A stretch of DNA of 64,000 bases from PFJX01 sp040751755 (GTDB lineage: Bacteria > Pseudomonadota > Gammaproteobacteria > Burkholderiales > Thiobacillaceae), in contig JBFMHC010000035.1 of NCBI GenBank assembly GCA_040751755.1, positions 124,001 through 188,000 of the forward strand. Direction: 5' to 3'. Of this stretch, positions 53,538 to 63,195 are shown piece by piece. The translations under genes and the position numbers were made by a program. Under the pieces are notes generated by a model. The model saw nothing but the letters and a program-made list of their open reading frames with translations. It was not told where the DNA came from and made no database searches. The first letter of the stretch is position 1, and every line of letters begins with the position of its first letter.

Positions 53538-54394
53538 GGCGTCAGGCGCACCGGCAGACCTGCCTCCTCGATGCGCCTGGCGAGCGCCTCCAGCCATGCA
53601 GGGGGGAGCGGCGAGAGCCGGACGGCCTCGGGCTGCATGGGCTGCCGCGCCAGGCCATACAGCAGCACCCCCTCGATCGGCGACCGCGCGGCCACGGCCT
53701 GCCGCAGCATGTCCAGATAGGCGGCGAGTTCGGCCTCGTCCGGCGGGGCGCCGTCGAGGGCGAACATGCAGGTCTGGATCCAGGTCGGGCAGAGCGCCGC
53801 CACCTGCCCGAGACGCTTGAAGTGGGCTTCCGGCCGCGTCGTCGTGTCGTTGACCCGGCGCATGCCCGAGGCGGTCGCGCGGTCGAACTTGAACCACACC
53901 TCGCCGTTCAGGCCCGCCATGCGGCGGATGCCCGCCTGCACCGCGGGACGGTGCGCGAGGCTGCCATTGGTGATGAGCACGAGCTTGATCGCGCCGGTCA
54001 GGCCGAAGGTCTCGATGACCCGTCCAACCAGATCGATGACCTCGGGAAATTCGCGTGCGCTGGTCGGCTCGCCGTTGCCCGAGAGGGCGATGTCGTTGAG
54101 GCGGCGCATGCCTTCTGGGACGTGGCGCTGCATGAAGTCGCCGTGCAGGATCGCCGTCAGCATCTCATGCAATTCGCGTTCTAGCCGGGCCAGGTCGATG
54201 GCGGGCGGGCCGCCGCGCCTCAGGTCGGGCACCTGGCAATAGATGCAGCGCCAGTTGCAGGCGTTGTTGGGGTTGAGATTGATGCCCACCGACACCCCGG
54301 CGGCGCGGCGCGAGACCACCGGGTAGACGTAGCGCATGCCGGCGGCCTCGCGGTCGTGGTCGGCGGGGGTGAGGGGCTGGGCGGGACTGTTCAC
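53534..54394 (-). CDS. Radical SAM protein
   Basis: The protein (286 residues from GTG) has the iron-sulfur motif in NACNWRCIYCQVPDLRRGG (CX3CX2C), preceded by GVSVGINLNPNN, and the SAM-binding ALSGNGEPTSAREFPEVI. The C-terminal half, with LYGLARQPMQPEAVRLSP, follows the pattern of uncharacterised proteobacterial radical SAM enzymes that resemble wyosine-type proteins. The start is unclear: an ATG at 54421 would overlap the divergent mutY start codon, and an internal ATG is at 54337. Confidence 0.78.
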   Translation of the reverse strand: MNSPAQPLTPADHDREAAGMRYVYPVVSRRAAGVSVGINLNPNNACNWRCIYCQVPDLRRGGPPAIDLARLERELHEMLTAILHGDFMQRHVPEGMRRLNDIALSGNGEPTSAREFPEVIDLVGRVIETFGLTGAIKLVLITNGSLAHRPAVQAGIRRMAGLNGEVWFKFDRATASGMRRVNDTTTRPEAHFKRLGQVAALCPTWIQTCMFALDGAPPDEAELAAYLDMLRQAVAARSPIEGVLLYGLARQPMQPEAVRLSPLPPAWLEALARRIEEAGLPVRLTP

Positions 54395-54419
54395 GCGGGG
54401 ATTCTGGCACACTCGGGAC

Positions 54420-55464
54420 ATGATCCCCGATTTCGCGCAACGACTCATCGCCTGGCAGGCCGGGCACGGCCGCCACGACCTGCCCTGGCAGACGGGCGCC
54501 GGCCAGGAATCCGATCCCTACCCGATCTGGCTGTCCGAGATCATGCTGCAGCAGACGCAGGTCGACACGGTGATCCCCTACTACCGCCGCTTCCTCGCCC
54601 GCTTCCCCGACATCGCCAGCCTCGCGGCGGCTGACGAGGGGGAGGTCCTGGCGTATTGGGCGGGCCTCGGCTACTACAGCCGGGCGCGCAACCTGCACGC
54701 CGCCGCGCGCCTGATCCGTGACCGGCACGCGGGCGCCTTCCCCGCGGATTTCGAGGCCATCCTCGCCCTGCCCGGCATCGGCCGTTCCACGGCGGCGGCG
54801 ATCGCCGCCTTCGCCTTCCGCCGCCGCGGCGCCATCCTCGACGGCAACGTCAAGCGCGTCCTGACGCGGGTCTTCGGCATCGAGGGCTGGCCCGGCGACA
54901 AGGCGGTGGAGGCCCGCCTGTGGGCGCTGGCCGAGTCCCTGCTGCCGCCACACGGCATCGCCGCCTACACCCAGGGCGTCATGGACCTCGGTGCCATCGT
55001 GTGCACGCGCGCCAGGCCGCGCTGCGCGCTGTGCCCATTCGCGGAGGACTGCCTCGCCAACCGGCAGGGGCGGCAGCGCGAACTGCCCTCGGCGCGGCCG
55101 CGCAAGGCCCTGCCGCAGCGCAGCACCGCCATGCTGGTGTTGCTGCATGCCGGCGAGGTGCTGTTGGAGAGGCGTCCCGCGCCTGGCATCTGGGGGGGGC
55201 CTGTGGAGCCTGCCGGAATGCGGTGTGGCTGAGGATGCGCGGGCGGCGGCGGGTCGGCTCGGCTTCCAGGCGCTCGGCTGCGAGGGGCTGCCGGCCTTGC
55301 GCCATGCCTTCACGCACTTCCGTCTCGACATCCTGCCCTGGCGCATCGAGGTGCAGCGGCCCGCGGCGGCGGAGGAGCCGGGCAGGCTCTGGCTGCCGCT
55401 GCACGATCTCGACGGCGCGGCCCTGCCGACGCCGGTGCGGCGCATCCTCGAAGGGGTGGGTTGA
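54420..55464 (+). pseudogene. mutY: Adenine DNA glycosylase MutY, frameshifted at a G8 tract
   Basis: MutY removes adenine opposite 8-oxoguanine. The N-terminal catalytic half is intact: SEIMLQQTQVDTVIPYYRRF (catalytic Glu), LALPGIGRSTAAAIAAFAF (helix-hairpin-helix), LDGNVKRVLTR (catalytic Asp) and the iron-sulfur CX6CX2CX5C. In frame, the coding continues ...PGIWGG and then reads out of frame at eight G residues (55192-55199) to a stop at 55232 (270 residues). With seven G, GGLWSLPECGV and the C-terminal NUDIX-like 8-oxoG recognition domain continue to 55464 (347 residues). A sequence error, recent mutation or slippage are all possible. Confidence 0.85.
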
Positions 55465-55480
55465 GGCCGCCGGGGCGGCC
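55465..55480. terminator. GC-rich hairpin between mutY and the EAL-HDOD gene
   Basis: GGCCGC pairs with GCGGCC around loop CGGG, immediately after the mutY stop and before the convergent gene ends at 55486. It may stop transcription from either side, but it has no T run. Confidence 0.35.
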
Positions 55481-55485
55481 GCCGA

Positions 55486-56790
55486 TCAGATGTCGACGCT
55501 TTCCGACCAGATCAGGGCGTTGACGTGCGCCAGGTTGACGCTGTCGGCATCCGCGCCGATGTTGGCGGCGAGCGTGGCGATCGCCTCCTGGTCGAAGTGC
55601 TCGCAGGCGATCGCCAGCTGCAGGTAGGGCGCGTACATGCCGTCGCCATGCACCAGTGCGTTGGCCACCGATTCGGGCAGGTTGAGGTTTGCCAGCGCCT
55701 GCGTCATGGGGATGTTGAGCAGCGCATCGAGCAGCGAGAACATGCCGGTGATGAACAGGCCGCCGCGTTGCGCGGGCGTGACGTGGTCGCGGCCCAGGCT
55801 CTCGGTGAAGTGGGCGCGCGCCAGGGCGTTGCGCAGCAGCGCCTGGTTGCGCGCGGAGGCGCGGACGCTGCTGAACAGGAGCAGGGTGAGCCAGCGATAG
55901 GTCTGGTCGTGGCCGAGCAGATTGAGGGCGTGGCCGATCGACTTGATGGTGGTGCGCAGGCCGATCGCCGGCGAGTTGATGTAGCGCAGCAGCTTGTAGG
56001 AGAGCGCGGGGTCGAGCTTGAAGGTCTCTTCCAGTGCCGGGATCTCGGCGTGTTCCGCGAGCTTGTTGAGCAGGTCCATGACGCGCATGACGTTGGCGTC
56101 CATGCGGCTTTCCCGGGAGGGTTCCAGCTGTGTGAAGTAGTAGCCCTGGAACAGCTCGAAGCCGAGCTTCTCGCACGACTCGTAGACCTCCTGCGTGTCC
56201 ACCTGGGTGGCGATCAGGCGGTGCGCGCCGGCGCTGCCGCGCTGGACCTCGGCGACCCGCTCCGCGAGCCCCAGGACGTCGAAACGCGTGGTGTCGAAGC
56301 GCACGAAGCGGCAGGCCGGCAGCAGGGGGCTGGCGGCGCTGCCGTCGGACTCATCGTCCAGGGCCAGCGCGATGCCCTTGCCCGCGAGCTCGCCGGCGCG
56401 CGCCACGAGGGCGGGCTCCGCGTCCGCCGCGGCATGCAGCGCCAGCACCACCTTGTCCCTCGGCAGCTGTTCCACCAGCGGGTTGAACAGGGTCTCCGGC
56501 GAGATGGCCAGGAAGGTGAGCTTGTTGCCCAGGGCATTCTGGAAGTCGAGGTCGATCGCGCTCACCAGCAGGTGTTCGTCATAGGCCTGCTGTACGTCGT
56601 GCGCGCCAGGCAGGACCTCCACCGGCACGTGGTTGCGGCGTTTCAGTTCGTAGCCGACGACGTGGTCCTGGCCGTCCAGAACCGGCTGGCGGGTGAGGAA
56701 GCGTTGCAGCGACTCCAGTCCCTTGTGGTGTTCGACCACGCCGGGCCGGAGGTCTTCGACTCGCGAGATGTTGGGGGTCTGCAGGCTCAT
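55486..56790 (-). CDS. Degenerate EAL-HDOD signalling protein (YuxH/CdgJ type)
   Basis: The 434-residue protein starts with an EAL-like region in which FLTRQPVLDGQDHVVGYELKRR replaces the catalytic EAL signature; DDESDGS and FELFQGYYFTQLE retain the fold, so phosphodiesterase activity is doubtful. Residues about 220-430 form an HDOD domain (EIPALEETFKLDPALSYKLLRYINSPAIGLRTTIKSIGHALNLLG). Similar two-domain proteins affect motility and c-di-GMP signalling in Vibrio and others. It begins 38 bases after the DUF1631 gene on the same strand, so it should share that gene's sigma-28 promoter and riboswitch. Confidence 0.85.
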   Translation of the reverse strand: MSLQTPNISRVEDLRPGVVEHHKGLESLQRFLTRQPVLDGQDHVVGYELKRRNHVPVEVLPGAHDVQQAYDEHLLVSAIDLDFQNALGNKLTFLAISPETLFNPLVEQLPRDKVVLALHAAADAEPALVARAGELAGKGIALALDDESDGSAASPLLPACRFVRFDTTRFDVLGLAERVAEVQRGSAGAHRLIATQVDTQEVYESCEKLGFELFQGYYFTQLEPSRESRMDANVMRVMDLLNKLAEHAEIPALEETFKLDPALSYKLLRYINSPAIGLRTTIKSIGHALNLLGHDQTYRWLTLLLFSSVRASARNQALLRNALARAHFTESLGRDHVTPAQRGGLFITGMFSLLDALLNIPMTQALANLNLPESVANALVHGDGMYAPYLQLAIACEHFDQEAIATLAANIGADADSVNLAHVNALIWSESVDI

Positions 56791-56828
56791 TGCTTGGGGC
56801 TCCGGGTGGGGTTTCGGGGGCGGCCGGC

Positions 56829-59150
56829 TCAGGCGCTCTTCTGCAGCCGTTCGAACAGGCTGCTGACCGCGCGGTCGATCAGGGCGACGTTGTCCACCAC
56901 CTTGGCGCTGCCGTCGCGCAACTTGCCGGCGAGCCCGCTGGCGTTGATGGATACGGCACGCTCCCCCAGGCGGTTGGTGAACAGGTAGGTGCCGCGCAGG
57001 GGGCTGACCCAGGCCAGCTTGGCGCGCAGCGAGGAGCCGTCCTCCAGGGTGAATTCCAGCCAGGCGCCGCGCTTCAGGTTGCGCACGGTGTCCTCGTGGC
57101 GGCTGTCCTCGCCCGCCAGCCTGTCCTGGCCCACCACGTCGCCGATCACGATCTCCTCGGCGTCCGCCTCGGGCAGCGTGGAGATCTCGCGCAGGATGCG
57201 CTGGTCGATCTCCATCTCCGCCGCCAGGGTGGGGATGGGGCGCAGTTCCGGCTCATCGAGCGGATCGGGGAGCCGGCCCGGCAGGCCGGAAAATGCCGGC
57301 GCCGCAGGCACCTCGGCGCTCTCGGCGTCCGCCGTGCTGGGTTTCACCGCCTTGCTGTGGAATTGCACCAGGGCGGCGAAGAAGCGGTCCCGTTCCTCGC
57401 GCGACAGCCCGACCGCCTGGATGCCCTCGTCGAGCCGCTTGAGCAATTTGGGCAGGAGCGCGACCAGTTGCTGGCGCTCTTCCCGCGAGTGCTTGGGCGT
57501 CAGGCTCCAGAGGAGGTCGTCCATGGTCGCCTGGCCCTGCTTCCACCGCTCGCCGCTGGCACCGCCCTGCAGGTACAGGATGGCGAGGTGTTCCGCCCAG
57601 GTCCCTTGCAGGAACACCTGGATGGCGGCGGGCGGCGGCCGGTCCAGCAGCCGCCCCTGCACCGCCTCCTGCGCCAGGGTGCGGGCGAGCGACTGCTGTT
57701 CCTGGCCCTGCAGGATCTGCGCGCTGTGGCAGGCGCGTTCGTCGGCTAGACGCTTCTCCTCCGCCAGGAAGGCGAGGAAGTCCTGCAGGACGGTGGCGAA
57801 GATGTCCACCTTGTCGTCGAACTCGTTGAGGATCCGCTGCACCGACTCGTCCACCTTGCGGTACAGGGGGCCGTCGTGGCCTTCCCGCGCGTCCCAGCCG
57901 ATCGCGGCCTCCGCCAGGGTGTCGAGGAGCTTGCGCGCAGGGTGGGCCTTCTGCGTGAAGAAGGCCTTGTCCAGCATCGCCACCTTCAGCACTGGGATCT
58001 GCAGCCGGCCGATCAGGGCCTTCATGGCGTCCGGCAGGCGGCGGTCGTCGAGGATGTAGTCGAACATGAGGGCGACGATGTCCAGGGTCATCGCCTCCAT
58101 GTGTCCCATGTTGCCGGCGGCGCCGGTGTTCTTGATGGCGCGCAGCACGTTGGCCTGGCCGTTGGCGACCACCGCGGCGTCCAGCTGGTGGCCGGGCAGT
58201 TCGCCCAGCTCGCCGTGCTGGATGCGGGTCAGGCGCTGCATCACCACGCCCGCGTCCTGCAGCGGCTCGTTTGCCGCCTCGGCCTGCCGGGCGCCCGGCA
58301 GCTCCGGCAGGCTGGGCAGGTCCACGCCGGTGCCGATGCGTCCCATGGACATGAGCTGCTGCAGCATGGCGAAGATGTCGCGGTTGCCCGTTTCCGGCGT
58401 GCCGGCCATGGTCTCCGCCGGCTTGCCGGCCGCGGCCGTCGCGGCGCCGCGCTGTTTGACGCCGAACTGGATGGTGGGCAGCACGCCCTGGCTCACCAGG
58501 TGTGCGTTGAGGTCCTGGTAGATCGGTTTCACCAGCTTGGGCAGGGCCAGGTTCAGGCGCGTGATCAGCATCAGCTTGACCTTGTTGCCTGTCTGCAGGC
58601 CGCGGATCGCGTCCATGATCGAGTCGCTCACCACCTCGGCGCCGAGCGGGTTGTGGCCGAGCTTCAGCTCGGGGTCATTGAGCAGCGAGCCCATGCGCCG
58701 GTCGAGCGGCGGCAACTCCTCGGTGCAGGTGGTCTGCAGGGCATGTGCCAGGGTGTTGCCGGCGAGGGTCAGCTCCAGCTCGTCCGTCTCCACCAGATTG
58801 AGCTGGTTCATGTCCAGGGCGCCGCCGGGGAGGTCGACCAGGCCGCGGCGTCTTTCCTGGTTGAAACGCTCGAACATCCGCAGGCGGAATGCGCCCGTGA
58901 GCGCTTCTCCCTCCAGGTGTGCGATGTCGCGCGTATCCATGTACAGGCAGTACATCTCGTGCGACGGGCGTCTTTCGGCGAGCCCCATCAGCTCGTCGGC
59001 CGCCGTGGCGAGGGATTGCGAGAATGCGTCGGCCAGCCGCTTCACCGCCATGTCGCGGCATTCGTCCAGCAACGAGGCGTGGCCCGCGCCGGTGGGCAGT
59101 GTGTGGGCGTATTCCCGCATTCTTATGATGTTGATGCCTAAGTCTTCCAT
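56829..59150 (-). CDS. DUF1631 family protein under a c-di-GMP riboswitch
   Basis: The 773-residue protein is soluble and mostly helical. DUF1631 covers most of it, from LDECRDMAVKRLADAFSQSL at the N-terminus through GVVMQRLTRIQHGELGEL to WAEHLAILYLQGG and DDLLWSLTPKHSREERQQLVALLPKLLKRLDEGI. The C-terminal LKRGAWLEFTLEDGSSLRAKLAWVSPLRGTYLFTNRLGERAVSI resembles a PilZ-like barrel but lacks a clear RXXXR c-di-GMP motif. Molecular function is not established. AGGAGG lies about seven bases before the ATG, and a c-di-GMP-I aptamer and sigma-28 promoter lie upstream. The next gene encodes an EAL-HDOD protein. Confidence 0.85.
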   Translation of the reverse strand: MEDLGINIIRMREYAHTLPTGAGHASLLDECRDMAVKRLADAFSQSLATAADELMGLAERRPSHEMYCLYMDTRDIAHLEGEALTGAFRLRMFERFNQERRRGLVDLPGGALDMNQLNLVETDELELTLAGNTLAHALQTTCTEELPPLDRRMGSLLNDPELKLGHNPLGAEVVSDSIMDAIRGLQTGNKVKLMLITRLNLALPKLVKPIYQDLNAHLVSQGVLPTIQFGVKQRGAATAAAGKPAETMAGTPETGNRDIFAMLQQLMSMGRIGTGVDLPSLPELPGARQAEAANEPLQDAGVVMQRLTRIQHGELGELPGHQLDAAVVANGQANVLRAIKNTGAAGNMGHMEAMTLDIVALMFDYILDDRRLPDAMKALIGRLQIPVLKVAMLDKAFFTQKAHPARKLLDTLAEAAIGWDAREGHDGPLYRKVDESVQRILNEFDDKVDIFATVLQDFLAFLAEEKRLADERACHSAQILQGQEQQSLARTLAQEAVQGRLLDRPPPAAIQVFLQGTWAEHLAILYLQGGASGERWKQGQATMDDLLWSLTPKHSREERQQLVALLPKLLKRLDEGIQAVGLSREERDRFFAALVQFHSKAVKPSTADAESAEVPAAPAFSGLPGRLPDPLDEPELRPIPTLAAEMEIDQRILREISTLPEADAEEIVIGDVVGQDRLAGEDSRHEDTVRNLKRGAWLEFTLEDGSSLRAKLAWVSPLRGTYLFTNRLGERAVSINASGLAGKLRDGSAKVVDNVALIDRAVSSLFERLQKSA

Positions 59151-59297
59151 GATCCAGCCTCCTGCCCCGGTACACCGCGGTGCTGCCGTCGGTTCCCTGA
59201 GTCTGCGTCCAACAAGCCCTTACTCTTGGCTCGGAGGGGGGCGAAGCCTGGTGTTTGCGACGCGACGCGTCGCCGCGCCGGCAAGGCTAGCCTTCCA

Positions 59298-59387
59298 CAC
59301 CTAGCAATCCCGCCGCCATAGGATCGCGATCCCTTAGGCCGGTGATTTTGCGTCCCCGTCTTTCGGCGGGTATGCCCTGAGTAGGTG
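59298..59387 (-). promoter_or_regulatory. Cyclic-di-GMP class I riboswitch (GEMM-I)
   Basis: On the minus strand the RNA reads, in order: CACCT closing stem (59383-59387), AGGGCATACC (59369-59378), a stem closed by a CGAAAG tetraloop, GGGACGCAAA (59347-59356), CCGGCCTAAG, a GGATCGCGATCC hairpin, TATGG (59316-59320), GCGGCGGGATTGC, and AGGTG (59298-59302). These match the GEMM-I consensus, including the GAAA tetraloop with its classical CCTAAG / TATGG receptor. The 147 bases between the aptamer and the DUF1631 ATG hold several hairpins and no T-run terminator. A CCCCCCTCC segment (59233-59241) could mask the AGGAGG ribosome site, so translational control is likely. Confidence 0.92.
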
Positions 59388-59418
59388 AAGCGGTCAAACC
59401 AATACCACTCGAACACGC

Positions 59419-59445
59419 TTATCGGTCAGTTTAGATAAAACTTGA
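59419..59445 (-). promoter_or_regulatory. Sigma-28 (FliA) flagellar promoter of the DUF1631 operon
   Basis: On the minus strand TCAAGTTT (59438-59445) and ACCGATAA (59419-59426) are separated by exactly 11 bases. The consensus for FliA is TAAAGTTT-N11-GCCGATAA, so 14 of 16 positions and the spacing agree. It lies 31 bases upstream of the riboswitch aptamer. The remaining sequence to the tex start (59446-59581) holds no other feature I can name. Confidence 0.85.
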
Positions 59446-59581
59446 GGAAATCTCGCCGCGATGTCGCGAACGGCGGTTTCCCGCGGGCTGGCGGTCGTCT
59501 CGATCGCATGGCGCTTGTCAAGGCTTGTCCGCCGCCTGGCCTTGCACCATCCTTGCCGCCTTTTTCCGAGCCGCGTTTCCC

Positions 59582-61888
<2,307 letters not shown>

Positions 61889-61946
61889 CGGTTTAAGATC
61901 GGGGCCATGCGCCGCGCGTCGCGGCAAGGACCCGCCGGGAGGGGGC

Positions 61947-63185
61947 ATGGGGCAGGACACATCCCAGCACATCAAGAAGATCAGTGTGGCGCAGCTGCGG
62001 CCGGGGATGTACATCCACGACCTCAACTGCACCTGGATGGACCACCCCTTCGTCAGCAACCGCTTCGAGGTGAGGGACGCCCAGCGCGTGCAGGAGATCC
62101 GCGCCCTGGGCCTGCGCGAGGTGTACATCGATACGCAGAAGGGCCTGGACGTGGTCGACGCGCCCACGCAGGCGGAGGTGGATGCTCGTCTCGCCAAGGA
62201 TATGGCCGCCATCGCCGCGACCCCCGCCGAGGAGACGCGGCGGGCCTCCCTGGCCGAGGAGGTGCGGCGCGCGCGCCTGCTGCACGGCGAGGCCAACCGC
62301 GTGGTCAAGGGCATCCTGCATGACATCCGCCTGGGCCGGCAGGTCGAGCTGGAGCAGGTGGAGCCCCTGGTGGAGCGCATGGTCGATTCGATCTTCCGCA
62401 ACCAGGACGCGCTGCTGCCCCTGGTGCGCCTGAAGGACCACGACAGCTACACCTTCCAGCATTCCGTCTCGGTGTGCGCGCTGCTCGTATCGTTCGCGCG
62501 CGGCCTGGGCATGGAGCGCGCGCTGATCAAGGAGGTGGCGATCGGCGGCCTGCTGCACGACGTGGGCAAGGCCAAGGTGCCGGACGAGATCCTCAACAAG
62601 CCCGCCAAGCTCACCGACGCCGAGTTCGCGAAGATGAAGTCGCACGTGGTGCAGAGCATCGTCATCCTGCAGAACACGCCGGGCATCAGCCAGATCGCCC
62701 TCGACGTCGCCGGCCAGCACCACGAACGCTTCGACGGCAGCGGCTATCCCAACAAACTCAAGGGCGCGGAGATCTCGCTCTACGGCCGCATGGGGGCGAT
62801 CGTCGACGTGTACGACGCCCTCACCTCGGACCGCGTCTATCACAAGGGCATGGCCCCCACCGCCGCCCTGGGGCGCCTGCTCGAATGGAGCAAATTCCAC
62901 TTCGACCCGGAACTGGTGCGCGCCTATATCCGCGCCGTGGGCATCTACCCGACGGGCACCCTGGTGCGGCTGGAGAGCGGTCGCCTCGGCGTGGTGGTCG
63001 AGCAGCATGCCGACAAGCCCATGCAGCCCAAGGTGCGGGTGATGTTCCACGCCGTGCACCAGCACTACCTGCCGCCGGAACCGCTCGACCTCGCGCGGCC
63101 CGACTGCCAGGACCGGATCGTCGGCCACGAGGAATACGAGTCCTGGGGCATAGACCCGCAGCGCTGGCTGCCGCAGCTGGGCTGA
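61947..63185 (+). CDS. HD-GYP cyclic-di-GMP phosphodiesterase with DUF3391
   Basis: The 412-residue protein has an N-terminal DUF3391 domain (ISVAQLRPGMYIHDLNCTWMDHPF, about 1-130) and an HD-GYP domain (about 170-340). The metal and signature residues are HDSYTFQHSVSV, GLLHDVGKAKVP, and QHHERFDGSGYPNKLKGAEISLYGRMGAIVDVYDALTSDR, so hydrolysis of c-di-GMP is expected. GGAGGGGG precedes the ATG. It is encoded near the c-di-GMP riboswitch operon but on the opposite strand, downstream of tex. Confidence 0.93.
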   Translation: MGQDTSQHIKKISVAQLRPGMYIHDLNCTWMDHPFVSNRFEVRDAQRVQEIRALGLREVYIDTQKGLDVVDAPTQAEVDARLAKDMAAIAATPAEETRRASLAEEVRRARLLHGEANRVVKGILHDIRLGRQVELEQVEPLVERMVDSIFRNQDALLPLVRLKDHDSYTFQHSVSVCALLVSFARGLGMERALIKEVAIGGLLHDVGKAKVPDEILNKPAKLTDAEFAKMKSHVVQSIVILQNTPGISQIALDVAGQHHERFDGSGYPNKLKGAEISLYGRMGAIVDVYDALTSDRVYHKGMAPTAALGRLLEWSKFHFDPELVRAYIRAVGIYPTGTLVRLESGRLGVVVEQHADKPMQPKVRVMFHAVHQHYLPPEPLDLARPDCQDRIVGHEEYESWGIDPQRWLPQLG

Positions 63186-63195
63186 AGCGCGGCGC

